In this document: positions 1 through 5,962 of the stretch, in pieces
Numbering within the stretch: position 1 is the first letter of the stretch
Layout of the letters: each line of letters begins with the position of its first letter
NCBI GenBank assembly: GCA_014380255.1
Contig: JACMKG010000487.1
Span: 1-7,717 of the forward strand
DNA: 7,717 nt
Direction: 5' to 3'
DNA from: Prolixibacteraceae bacterium
GTDB lineage: Bacteria; Bacteroidota; Bacteroidia; Bacteroidales; Prolixibacteraceae
The notes under the pieces: model-generated
What the model was told of the DNA's origin: nothing
Databases searched by the model: none
Seen by the model: the letters and a program-made list of their open reading frames with translations, nothing else
Position numbers and translations under genes: made by a program

Positions 1-566
1 ATAGGGGAAGTGAGTTCAAAATGACACTGGATACCGTAAGCGTTAGAACCTACTTTTACCACCTGGTTGGTACAAAACTGGCCTGTTGCCAAAAGGGTCA
101 TATCTTTAGTTAGTTCTACCGTTTCGCCATGAAGATGGAAAACATTCAGCGAATGCTCAAGGCCCCTAAACAAAGGGTCGATCTTGCCCTGATCCGTTAA
201 CTCCACACTGAAATATTGGCCATCGGGGCCTCTCAATCCAATCTCTTTTACAAGGCTTTTAACGACCTTTCCTCCCCCAGCCTTAACCAGTGTTTGCAGC
301 CCCAGGCAAATGCCCAGGTAAGGCTTGTTGCTGGCTAAAACCTCGCGGATACGATTAAGTTCTATCACCATCTTTTCATTCCCATCATTGGCGCTGTCAG
401 GCCCACCCAGAACAACTACAGCCTTGTAATTTATGACCTCAGGAAAAGGCTGGCCTATTTGAAGATCAACTATATGATAGGATATGTTTCGCTCTGTCAA
501 TAACTCTTCCAGTAAACCCGGACCTTCATCCGTATTATTTTTAACTAGGAGTATTTCTTTTTGCAT
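1..566 (-). CDS. Type 1 (class I) glutamine amidotransferase, C-terminus cut by window edge
   Basis: I translated this by hand from the ATG at 566-564; 188 codons are visible before the window edge. The protein has the class I (triad) glutamine amidotransferase fold. It shows VVVLGGPDS (about residues 50-58), the nucleophile elbow YLGICLGLQ with catalytic Cys87, and YGIQCHFELT near the end, which supplies His182 and Glu184. Such domains release ammonia from glutamine for a partner synthase, as in GuaA, TrpG/PabA or CarA, but many stand-alone GMP-synthase-like members have no known acceptor. No synthetase domain is visible, and the short N-terminus argues for a stand-alone protein; the true C-terminus is outside the window. 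QCHFE in place of the usual QFHPE suggests the GMP-synthase-like hydrolase subgroup, so I give no gene symbol. It is transcribed divergently from the YkgJ-type gene, with 71 bp between the start codons. I see no Shine-Dalgarno sequence and no clear -7 box. Confidence 0.88.
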   Translation of the reverse strand, partial: MQKEILLVKNNTDEGPGLLEELLTERNISYHIVDLQIGQPFPEVINYKAVVVLGGPDSANDGNEKMVIELNRIREVLASNKPYLGICLGLQTLVKAGGGKVVKSLVKEIGLRGPDGQYFSVELTDQGKIDPLFRGLEHSLNVFHLHGETVELTKDMTLLATGQFCTNQVVKVGSNAYGIQCHFELTSP

Positions 567-614
567 AGCATGAATATGAAGGAGCAATATAAGGCATTTA
601 CGAAAAAGGAAACT

Positions 615-622
615 TATTTTTG
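615..622 (+). promoter_or_regulatory. Candidate -7 box of the YkgJ-type gene
   Basis: TATTTTTG matches the Bacteroidota -7 consensus TAnnTTTG exactly and lies 15 bp before the ATG at 638, giving a very short leader. No convincing -33 TTG lies 17-23 bp upstream, so the call rests on one box. Confidence 0.45.
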
Positions 623-637
623 TGCAAAATTTAAGCA

Positions 638-1336
638 ATGATGACTAACGAAAACAAACATTTCACTGAAAACGAGCGGATATTTTATTCGGATGGTTAT
701 AAGCTGGCCCAGTCGGCTATTGAAAAGGGGCTCACCAATGCCACCTTGTTTGCAGCCATAGAAGACTTGTATACGGCCATTGACGGGCTGAATGATTCGA
801 TCATAGCGCTTGCTGAAAAGCAGAACATGAAGGTAGCCTGCCACAAAGGATGCCAATGGTGCTGCCACCAGGCCGTATATGCCAACTCGTATGAGTTGCA
901 CTACCTGTCAGAACGGGTTAAAGCGGTCATTTCAAAAGAAAAGATATCAAGGTGGATCGACGCCGCTGAAGCCAAGCATGCGGTCACCTCTAAAATGAAT
1001 GAGGAGCAGGTTGCGGCTTATAAGTCGCCCTGTCCGTTGCTGGAAAACGGGGCCTGTTCGATCTATGCCATAAGGCCTATGGCCTGCAGGATTTACCTGT
1101 CGACCAGGCTGGAGACCTGCGTGGAATATTATCGGAACCCCGAAAACAAGGAGAATTACCCTGCGTTGATTGATTTCCCGTTGCGCGCCGGAAGGATGAT
1201 GAACGAAGGTTTTATGGCCGCATTGAAAGAATACGGAATTGATACCGCGGAATTCAGGCTGGAAGAAGGATTGAAAATCGTGTTGAAAAATGACATGCCT
1301 GAATTTGGGAAGGCAGAAAAGAGATCAGATTCCTGA
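638..1336 (+). CDS. YkgJ-family cysteine-cluster (zinc/iron-chelating domain) protein
   Basis: This 232-residue soluble protein has no signal peptide or membrane segment. The diagnostic cysteines are C68, C72, C75 and C76 (CxxxCxxCC), followed by C132, C140, C150 and C161; the middle part reads CPLLENGACSIYAIRPMACR. This is the pattern of the YkgJ / UPF0153 family (putative zinc- or iron-chelating domain), in which eight cysteines are thought to hold a metal or Fe-S cluster. The biochemical role of most members is unknown. Residues 1-65 are a helical N-terminal extension and 165-232 a basic, Lys/Glu-rich tail. Two ATGs stand side by side (638 and 641) and either could be the start. The gene is divergent from the glutamine amidotransferase, and nothing in the neighbourhood suggests a pathway. 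The stop codon sits in a small hairpin (GATCAG / CTGATC, 1323-1338) that lacks a T-tract. Confidence 0.9.
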   Translation: MMTNENKHFTENERIFYSDGYKLAQSAIEKGLTNATLFAAIEDLYTAIDGLNDSIIALAEKQNMKVACHKGCQWCCHQAVYANSYELHYLSERVKAVISKEKISRWIDAAEAKHAVTSKMNEEQVAAYKSPCPLLENGACSIYAIRPMACRIYLSTRLETCVEYYRNPENKENYPALIDFPLRAGRMMNEGFMAALKEYGIDTAEFRLEEGLKIVLKNDMPEFGKAEKRSDS

Positions 1337-1429
1337 TCCTGAATGAAATGACAGCCCTTATTAAGAGTAAGTTTTACTAAGTGATACGTGCTAAAAACGT
1401 AAGCCAAACGGTTGCTTATTCCTATCCTA

Positions 1430-1441
1430 AATTGTTAACAA
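1430..1441. repeat. 12-bp direct repeat, copy 1 (AATTGTTAACAA)
   Basis: The repeat contains the 10-bp perfect palindrome TTGTTAACAA. An identical copy lies 86 bp downstream (1516-1527), inside the 34-bp palindrome. The spacing and symmetry suggest a pair of binding sites for a dimeric regulator, which is inference. Confidence 0.55.
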
Positions 1442-1500
1442 GTACAGCCACCACCTTTTAACGTTTCATATCCAGCATTAAATCAATTATTTACGATCTC

Positions 1501-1534
1501 ACACTAGTTATCAACAATTGTTAACAACTAGTGT
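1501..1534. repeat. 34-bp near-perfect palindrome (candidate operator)
   Basis: The sequence has two-fold symmetry around 1517/1518, and 15 of the 17 base pairs match. The outer arms ACACTAGTT and AACTAGTGT are perfect, and the core is AACAATTGTT. The left half also contains TTATCAACA (1508-1516), one base from the DnaA-box consensus TTATCCACA. The right half contains the second copy of the AATTGTTAACAA repeat. It ends 33 bp before the candidate -33 box at 1568, where an upstream regulator or architectural protein might bind. Confidence 0.6.
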
Positions 1535-1567
1535 TGACAGATCTTTTGATCAAAAATCAGCAAGAGG

Positions 1568-1599
1568 TTGTATTAATTGCAAAAGATGTTGTAAATTTA
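1568..1599 (+). promoter_or_regulatory. Candidate promoter for the structured RNA region
   Basis: TTG (1568-1570) is followed after 21 bp by TAAATTTA (1592-1599). The second box is one base from the Bacteroidota -7 consensus TAnnTTTG, and the spacing lies within the usual 17-23 bp. Transcription would begin near 1605, just ahead of the hairpin-rich stretch. This is the only spot in the gap where both boxes can be paired, but the match is imperfect. Confidence 0.4.
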
Positions 1600-1605
1600 T
1601 TCTAT

Positions 1606-2148
1606 CAGACGAGCGATAAAAAACTGCTTGGAATGAATGAAACGGGGGATAAGGTACTTAAGTGAATCAGACACCCGGTTTTTCGGATCAAAGGATGCGC
1701 ATTCAGGAAAAGCTGAAGTTCGAACCGCAGCATTCAATTGCAAGGTTCAGCAACAAGAAAAAGAGCTCCAAAAAAGTTCATTTAAATGTTGGTTCAAAAA
1801 GAGCAGGAGACCACAAGAAACTTAGGTTTTTTGTACGTCGTACTGAAAACGAAAAAGATCTTCGGATAAGTAGTAGTTTTTCATCTGTCAAGCGTTTGAA
1901 AAGACACTGAAAGATGACTTAAGAGAACTTCGTTCGCGAAGGTGAATTCGCAGGAAATCATCGAACGAACAGCTTGAATGCAATGCTGTAAAAGGCATGC
2001 AGGAAAGTTTGAGGCTGAAAACAACTGGTTGAACAAACCAGGCGAGCAGGCCAGTTTTAATAACCGTAGTCTGGCACCGATGTTAACCTTCGGGTTAAAC
2101 AGAAGTGAATGGGAACCATCCTTAATGGATTGTTCCCATTCGTGTTTT
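1606..2148 (+). ncRNA. Candidate long structured non-coding RNA, unknown class
   Basis: About 540 nt with a succession of local hairpins. GCTG/CAGC encloses palindromic GTTCGAAC (1712-1731). GTTTT/AAAAC stacks over GTAC/GTAC (1826-1850). GAAAAA pairs with TTTTTC (1851-1882). TTCGTTCG pairs with CGAACGAA (1929-1936 with 1962-1969) around an inner GCGAA/TTCGC hairpin. CTGGTT pairs with AACCAG (2025-2041). TTAACC-TTCG-GGTTAA (2083-2098) is a C(UUCG)G tetraloop, which marks the plus strand as the RNA strand. A 10-bp terminal stem (2107-2141) is followed by TTTT. A promoter-like pair of boxes lies just upstream. I checked it by eye against RNase P RNA, tmRNA, SRP RNA and 6S RNA and saw no diagnostic motif. 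Transcription and the 5' end are inferred, and a degraded coding region cannot be excluded. Confidence 0.45.
2107..2148 (+). terminator. Candidate intrinsic terminator of the structured RNA
   Basis: GAATGGGAAC (2107-2116) pairs perfectly with GTTCCCATTC (2132-2141). After one mismatch, ATCC/GGAT extends the stem with loop TTAAT. GTG and then TTTT (2145-2148) follow. The T-tract is short, so this could instead be the 3' structural domain of the RNA. Confidence 0.5.
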
Positions 2149-2170
2149 ATAGGCTATCGTTAGCCTATTT
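2149..2170 (+). terminator. Second hairpin after the structured RNA, possible back-up terminator
   Basis: An 8-bp perfect stem, ATAGGCTA (2149-2156) and TAGCCTAT (2161-2168), has loop TCGT and is followed only by TT. It directly follows the larger stem-loop, as tandem terminators often do, but its U-tract is poor. Confidence 0.35.
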
Positions 2171-2363
2171 AAAGGATTTGATGAATCAAGGGCAAAAGGC
2201 GGTGTATAGTGAGTAAATGAAATATTGTTGCAAATACTTTAGTCTCCGGACTTCACTAAAAATAACAAATGTGGGATCAAGTGCAAAAGCCGGTGGAGAA
2301 AATAAAGGATTGATTTCATTCATAATGATTTTGTATTTATAAGCTAATTCGCATGCTGCTTCC

Positions 2364-2520
2364 AACCTTATCGATTAATGAACCTTCGTAGCATGATGGG
2401 CATCACCACGCTTCAAACCTTCTCAACCTTCTCATATCTAAATATTTAAAATAAGGTCGAGAAGGTTGTGGCTGCCTGGAGTCATTTGCTGCTACGAAGG
2501 TTTCTGAAGAGAATAAGGTT
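2364..2520. repeat. 157-bp nested inverted repeat made of AACCTT/AAGGTT units
   Basis: Three pairs of arms share one axis near 2442. The outer pair is AACCTTAT (2364-2371) with ATAAGGTT (2513-2520). The middle pair is AACCTTCGTAGC (2381-2392) with GCTACGAAGGTT (2491-2502), 12 bp and perfect. The inner pair is 2416-2430 with 2453-2467, 14 of 15 bp. The inner left arm is itself a direct repeat, AACCTTCTC twice (2416-2424, 2425-2433). All four AACCTT hexamers lie on the left and all three AAGGTT on the right. No protein gene lies inside and I could not identify target-site duplications. It could be a foldback/MITE-like element, a cruciform, or a cluster of binding sites. Confidence 0.7.
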
Positions 2521-2670
2521 TCCTTTCAGAAGCATTCTGAAGTTAAGGAGATGAAAAAACGATTAACCTATTCCGTCTTTAAGATGAAAATCGTCCACCG
2601 TCATTTACGCTTGATTCAATAAAACAGAAAGGCAACCGACTTTACAAAGGTATTATCCGGCTCTTGTTTT

Positions 2671-2721
2671 CTATACTCTTTCTATACTCTTTCTATACTA
2701 AAAAGTGGGTTTTAGTATAGA
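2671..2721. repeat. Tandem 11-bp repeats (CTATACTCTTT) ending in a 12-bp inverted repeat
   Basis: CTATACTCTTT occurs at 2671-2681 and 2682-2692, followed by a third, diverging copy CTATACTA (2693-2700). The third copy belongs to a perfect stem, TCTATACTAAAA (2692-2703) with TTTTAGTATAGA (2710-2721), loop AGTGGG. There is no T-tract on either strand, so it does not look like a terminator. The regular period of about one helical turn and the inverted last copy resemble iterons or a cooperative operator array. It lies about 290 bp before the rfaE1 promoter. Confidence 0.65.
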
Positions 2722-3010
2722 TACAGATCAGAGAAAGCACTTAAAACAAAAGGGCGATATGAGGATGATAATTCATTGATAAAGTATCATTTCCCGGGAA
2801 GGCAGATACCTGGAGTGTCTTTTTGATTGGCTATTGCTATATCCAGATCTTTCGGTGTAAATGTAGCCCTATTTACAGGTAATTCCAAGGATTCGCGAAA
2901 CAGTTGTCATATCCAGGATCAGGATTAAAAATCGTAAATTTAGACAGATAATTATGCTCCAGTTATACAGATTGACCTGTATTTATCAGGTTTCACGCTC
3001 TTAATTTTAT

Positions 3011-3018
3011 TACATTTG
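3011..3018 (+). promoter_or_regulatory. rfaE1: Candidate -7 box of rfaE1
   Basis: TACATTTG matches TAnnTTTG exactly. It overlaps the first possible start codon (TTG at 3016), so transcription would begin downstream of that codon, near 3024. No good -33 TTG is seen at the expected distance. Confidence 0.5.
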
Positions 3019-3039
3019 TATATAAAAAAACATTTAGAA

Positions 3040-4038
3040 GTGAAAAGAGACAATATAGATCAGGTTTTCAGCAAATTTTCAAAGCTTAAAGTTTTAGTAA
3101 TTGGCGATGCTATGATCGATAATTATCTATGGGGTAAGGTGGAACGCATCTCTCCTGAAGCTCCTATTCCAATTGTTACTGTCACCAAGGAAGAAAACAG
3201 GTTAGGCGGAGCAGCTAACGTTTCTATGAATATACAGGCCCTGGGGGCCACTCCCATACTGATCTCCGTTATTGGAAATGACGAGAAAGGACGCATCTTT
3301 GAAGACCTGATGGAGGAAAAGAAACTTCCCCGCGAAGGTATATTTATTGATCCCAGCCGCATAACGACTGTTAAAACGCGCATAATCAGCGGAGGAAAGC
3401 AAATTGTAAGGGCCGATCAGGAAATCTCCACATTGATTAATCACATCTTCGAAGTCGAGATATTCGATAAGATACGCACCATCATGGAAAGCCAGGAGAT
3501 TAATATCGTCATATTTGTGGATTACGACAAGGGACTGATTACCCCATGGCTGATCGATCAGGTAAAGGCATTGGCTAAATCAAAGAATATACTCATTGCA
3601 GCGGACCCCAAGAGCAGAAACTTCAACAATTACCAGCAGGTTGATTTATTTAAGCCCAATTTCAAGGAATTCAAGGACGGACTTAAACTGTCGGGTGAAA
3701 AGACAGACATGGAGCAGCTGAAGATCGTTTCTGAAAAATTCAAGAAGGAAAACCAGATTGGATTGCTCTTTATTACTTTGTCTGAACTGGGTGTATTTCT
3801 CACCAACGGGGTCAAACAAAATTATTACCCTGCCGAAGTGCGTGATATAGCCGATGTATCGGGTGCCGGAGATACAGTGATTGCCACAGCCAGCCTATGT
3901 CTGGCCGCCGGGTTACCCGTTCCGTTGATGGCACAGCTCTCTAACCTGGCAGGTGGACTGGTATGTGAAAAACTCGGGGTGGTGCCCATCGATCTGGAGC
4001 AGTTGAAAAAGGAGGGAAAGAAGATTCATATTATTTAA
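3040..4038 (+). CDS. rfaE1: D-glycero-beta-D-manno-heptose-7-phosphate kinase (PfkB/ribokinase family, kinase-only RfaE1/HldA)
   Basis: The enzyme phosphorylates D-glycero-D-manno-heptose 7-phosphate with ATP at C1 to give the 1,7-bisphosphate, a cytosolic step toward ADP-heptose for LPS core or other surface glycans. Residue numbers count from the GTG at 3040 (332 aa). The N-terminus has VLVIGDAMIDNYLWG, then the HldE hallmark RISPEAPIPIV and LGGAANVSMNIQALGA, which bind sugar. The C-terminal part has the PfkB signature DVSGAGDT with catalytic Asp278. Length fits the kinase domain alone; the cytidylyltransferase-like half fused in enterobacterial HldE is absent, so the adenylyltransferase should be encoded elsewhere. 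The frame is open upstream to a TTG at 3016, but that codon lies inside the -7 box, so GTG 3040 is preferred. The gene stands alone, with 232 bp before parA and its own promoter. Motifs make the family secure; exact sugar specificity is inferred. Confidence 0.88.
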   Translation: MKRDNIDQVFSKFSKLKVLVIGDAMIDNYLWGKVERISPEAPIPIVTVTKEENRLGGAANVSMNIQALGATPILISVIGNDEKGRIFEDLMEEKKLPREGIFIDPSRITTVKTRIISGGKQIVRADQEISTLINHIFEVEIFDKIRTIMESQEINIVIFVDYDKGLITPWLIDQVKALAKSKNILIAADPKSRNFNNYQQVDLFKPNFKEFKDGLKLSGEKTDMEQLKIVSEKFKKENQIGLLFITLSELGVFLTNGVKQNYYPAEVRDIADVSGAGDTVIATASLCLAAGLPVPLMAQLSNLAGGLVCEKLGVVPIDLEQLKKEGKKIHII

Positions 4039-4234
4039 CATTCTATCTTTACTTCAAAATACGCTTTGCTGTATAGGTCCATGCAGGAGAATAGGGTGCA
4101 TTATAATTAAACAAACGATTACTTACAAGGTCTATCCTAAAAACATTCACACCACAACATTCAATAAATAAACGTATTACAAGATAATTTAGTTTAATTA
4201 ATAAATATTCACAACCTGATTGTGTTTAAAATAT

Positions 4235-4242
4235 TAACTTTG
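4235..4242 (+). promoter_or_regulatory. Candidate -7 box of the parA-parB cluster
   Basis: TAACTTTG matches TAnnTTTG exactly and lies 28 bp before the parA ATG, giving a leader of about 22 nt. A TTG at 4220-4222 is too close (12 bp) to be a good -33 box. The rest of 4039-4270 is AT-rich; I see no terminator for rfaE1 in it. Confidence 0.5.
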
Positions 4243-4270
4243 GAACTTACCAAACAAGCAGTTTTTATAT

Positions 4271-5071
4271 ATGGGAAAAGTAATTGCGCTTGCTAACCAA
4301 AAGGGGGGCGTTGGGAAAACAACAACAGCGATTAATCTGGCAGCAAGCCTGGCCGTTTTAGAATATAAAGTATTGATCATTGATGCCGATCCTCAGGCAA
4401 ATGCGACCTCGGGAGTAGGTTTTGATGTAAGGAATGTAAAAACAAGTATTTACGAATGTATTGTAGATGAGATCGATCCACGGAAAATAATCTTAAACAC
4501 CGAGATTCCAGGGTTAGACCTTATCCCCTCTCACATTGATTTGGTAGGGGCAGAAATCGAAATGCTCAATCTGCCGAACCGTGAGAGAGTCTTACGACAT
4601 GTCATAGAAAAGATAAGAGCAGACTACGATTTCATACTAATCGACTGTTCTCCTTCGTTAGGTCTGATAACAGTTAATTCATTAACTGCCGCTGATTCTG
4701 TGATCATACCAGTGCAATGCGAGTATTTTGCCTTGGAAGGATTGGGCAAGTTACTGAATACGATTAAGATCATCCAGACCAAATTGCATCCTGAGCTTGA
4801 GATAGAAGGCTTTTTGCTCACGATGTATGATTCCAGGTTGAACCTATCGAACCAAGTGATGGAGGAAGTAAAGAAACACTTCCAGGAAATGGTGTTTGAA
4901 TCCATCATTCATCGTAATATTAAACTGAGTGAAGCTCCGAGTTATGGGCAACCTGCCATCTTGTATGATGCAACCTCCAAAGGATCAGCTTCGTACATGA
5001 ACCTTGCAAGGGAATTGCTTCAAAACAATGGAATGACTAAAATTAAGAATTCGGACAAAATAATTGAATAA
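4271..5071 (+). CDS. parA: Chromosome-partitioning ATPase ParA (Soj)
   Basis: This is a 266-residue ParA/MinD-type P-loop ATPase. Its ATP-dependent dimers bind DNA non-specifically, and ParB stimulates hydrolysis, which moves origin regions apart. The deviant Walker A is KGGVGKTT (K11 to T18, signature Lys11 and Lys16). Walker A' is VLIIDADPQANAT (Asp38, Asp40), and Walker B is FILIDCSPS (Asp125). There is no N-terminal helix-turn-helix, and the length matches chromosomal Soj (about 255 aa) rather than long plasmid ParA proteins. The C-terminus carries the conserved RNIKLSEAPSYGQP. The start at 4271 is the first ATG after the -7 box, and MGKVIALANQKGG is the expected N-terminus. It is followed by parB after 12 bp, surely in the same transcript. 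Confidence 0.96.
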   Translation: MGKVIALANQKGGVGKTTTAINLAASLAVLEYKVLIIDADPQANATSGVGFDVRNVKTSIYECIVDEIDPRKIILNTEIPGLDLIPSHIDLVGAEIEMLNLPNRERVLRHVIEKIRADYDFILIDCSPSLGLITVNSLTAADSVIIPVQCEYFALEGLGKLLNTIKIIQTKLHPELEIEGFLLTMYDSRLNLSNQVMEEVKKHFQEMVFESIIHRNIKLSEAPSYGQPAILYDATSKGSASYMNLARELLQNNGMTKIKNSDKIIE

Positions 5072-5083
5072 CAACCTTTTGTT

Positions 5084-5962
5084 ATGGCAAAAAAGAATGT
5101 ATTGGGAAGAGGTTTAGGTGCTTTAATAGAGGGAGCAGAATCTAATAATGAGATTAAATCTTCGATTAATGAAGTGAAGATTTCAAAGATCGTTGCCAAC
5201 CCTTACCAGCCTAGAACGACCTTTGATGAAGAAGCCTTGAATGAACTGGCAGCATCGATTCGGGAAATGGGTATTATTCAACCCATTACTCTTCGTAAAG
5301 TCGATGATGACAGCTATCAGATCATTGCTGGAGAGAGACGTTTCAGAGCATCAAAGATAGCCGGTCTGACTACTATTCCTGCCTATGTGCGTACTGCCAA
5401 TGATGAAGGAATGCTCGAGATGGCGCTGGTTGAAAATATTCAGCGTGAAGATTTGGATGCCATCGAAGTTGCCTTAAGCTACCAACGGTTAATCGATGAG
5501 TGCAAGTTGACCCAGGAAGAGATGAGTGACCGGGTAGGCAAAAAGCGCTCAACGGTGACCAATTACCTGCGGTTACTGAAATTACCTGCCAAGATACAGA
5601 AAGGGATTATTGAAAAAGCCATCACCATGGGGCATGCACGGGCTTTGGTCAATATCAAGGACTCGGATATGCAGTTAATGATTTATGACGAGACCCTGAA
5701 GAATGACTTTTCAGTGCGCCGGGTGGAAGAGCTTGTCAGGAACTACAATGAAGACAACTCCACTTTCAAGCCGGAAGAAAAGCCTAAGAAGGATAAATTT
5801 CCCAATGAATATGAGGACTTGCATAACCATCTGAATAAATTCTTTCAATCAAAGATTGATTTCAGGATGGATCCAAATGGTAAAGGGAAAATTGTCATTC
5901 CGTTTGACTCAGCTAAAGATCTGGAACGAATTTTAGGAATCTTTGATAATTTAGATGCATAG
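5084..5962 (+). CDS. parB: Chromosome-partitioning protein ParB (Spo0J), CTP-dependent DNA clamp
   Basis: The 292-residue protein binds parS and slides away as a CTP-dependent clamp, forming the centromere complex moved by ParA. The N-terminal stretch KNVLGRGLGALI (residues 4-15) is the ParA-stimulating motif. The ParB/Srx domain follows with NPYQPR and the CTP-binding box GERRFRA (83-89), then ENIQRED (117-123). A helix-turn-helix spans about 142-168 (LTQEEMSDRVGKKRSTVTNYLRLLKLP), which reads parS. A charged linker of about 225-240 leads to a C-terminal dimerisation domain (about 240-292). All parts are intact and the length is typical. The gene is 12 bp after parA, and its last codons overlap the start of the DUF5683 gene. 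No palindromic parS was found in the window. Confidence 0.96.
   Translation: MAKKNVLGRGLGALIEGAESNNEIKSSINEVKISKIVANPYQPRTTFDEEALNELAASIREMGIIQPITLRKVDDDSYQIIAGERRFRASKIAGLTTIPAYVRTANDEGMLEMALVENIQREDLDAIEVALSYQRLIDECKLTQEEMSDRVGKKRSTVTNYLRLLKLPAKIQKGIIEKAITMGHARALVNIKDSDMQLMIYDETLKNDFSVRRVEELVRNYNEDNSTFKPEEKPKKDKFPNEYEDLHNHLNKFFQSKIDFRMDPNGKGKIVIPFDSAKDLERILGIFDNLDA

Larger units (their letters stand above)
1337..3039. other. 1.7-kb region with no convincing protein gene, rich in inverted and direct repeats
   Basis: No reading frame here looks like a real gene. The longest plus-strand frames (1662-1910, 82 codons from GTG; 1637-1825; 1978-2163) overlap in different frames, resemble no family I know, and run through predicted RNA hairpins. 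In order the region holds: a weak 7-bp hairpin (1400-1418) that may follow the YkgJ-type transcript; a repeated 12-mer and a 34-bp palindrome (1430-1534); a 12-bp perfect palindrome TTTTGATCAAAA (1544-1555); a promoter-like pair of boxes (1568-1599); a chain of plus-strand hairpins (about 1700-2170); a small AGTC/GACT hairpin flanked by TTTAGT/ACTAAA (2238-2260); a nested inverted repeat (2364-2520); a 7-bp hairpin TTCAGAA/TTCTGAA (2525-2541); tandem 11-mers (2671-2721); and a TGTAAAT/ATTTACA inverted pair (2856-2877). The last 120 bp lead into the rfaE1 promoter. Confidence 0.75.

Noticed and set aside
1323..1338. Hairpin GATCAG-ATTC-CTGATC at the end of the YkgJ-type gene as a terminator
   Set aside because: The stem is only 6 bp, overlaps the stop codon and is not followed by a T-tract.
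1508..1516. TTATCAACA as a DnaA box marking oriC
   Set aside because: It is a single near-match. Other candidates in the gap (for example at 1646, 1862 and 2963) have only about seven of nine bases. There is no cluster and no distinct AT-rich unwinding element.
1718..1725. GTTCGAAC as a tRNA/tmRNA T-loop
   Set aside because: The flanking bases do not form a T-stem, and no acceptor stem, anticodon arm or CCA end can be built around it.
1662..1910. 82-codon plus-strand frame starting at GTG, very rich in Lys and Arg (also 1637-1825 in another frame and 1978-2163)
   Set aside because: I recognise no domain, see no ribosome-binding or promoter signal tied to the start, the frames overlap one another, and all run through the predicted RNA hairpins. 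A small basic protein at 1662-1910 is not fully excluded.
2645..2652. Exact minus-strand -7 box (TACCTTTG on the minus strand)
   Set aside because: It has no -33 partner and no minus-strand gene or structured transcript follows. A few such 6-base-specific matches are expected by chance in this window.
2787..2906. Minus-strand open stretch of 40 codons containing a protein-like run (TFTPKDLDIAIANQ)
   Set aside because: It has no ATG, GTG or TTG that gives a sensible product, is bounded by stops, and has no recognisable family. It may be a gene remnant, but chance is as likely.
2990..2997. GTTTCACG, half of the consensus parS TGTTTCACGTGAAACA
   Set aside because: The second half of the palindrome is absent (CTCTTAAT follows), and an 8-base match is unremarkable in 7.7 kb on two strands.
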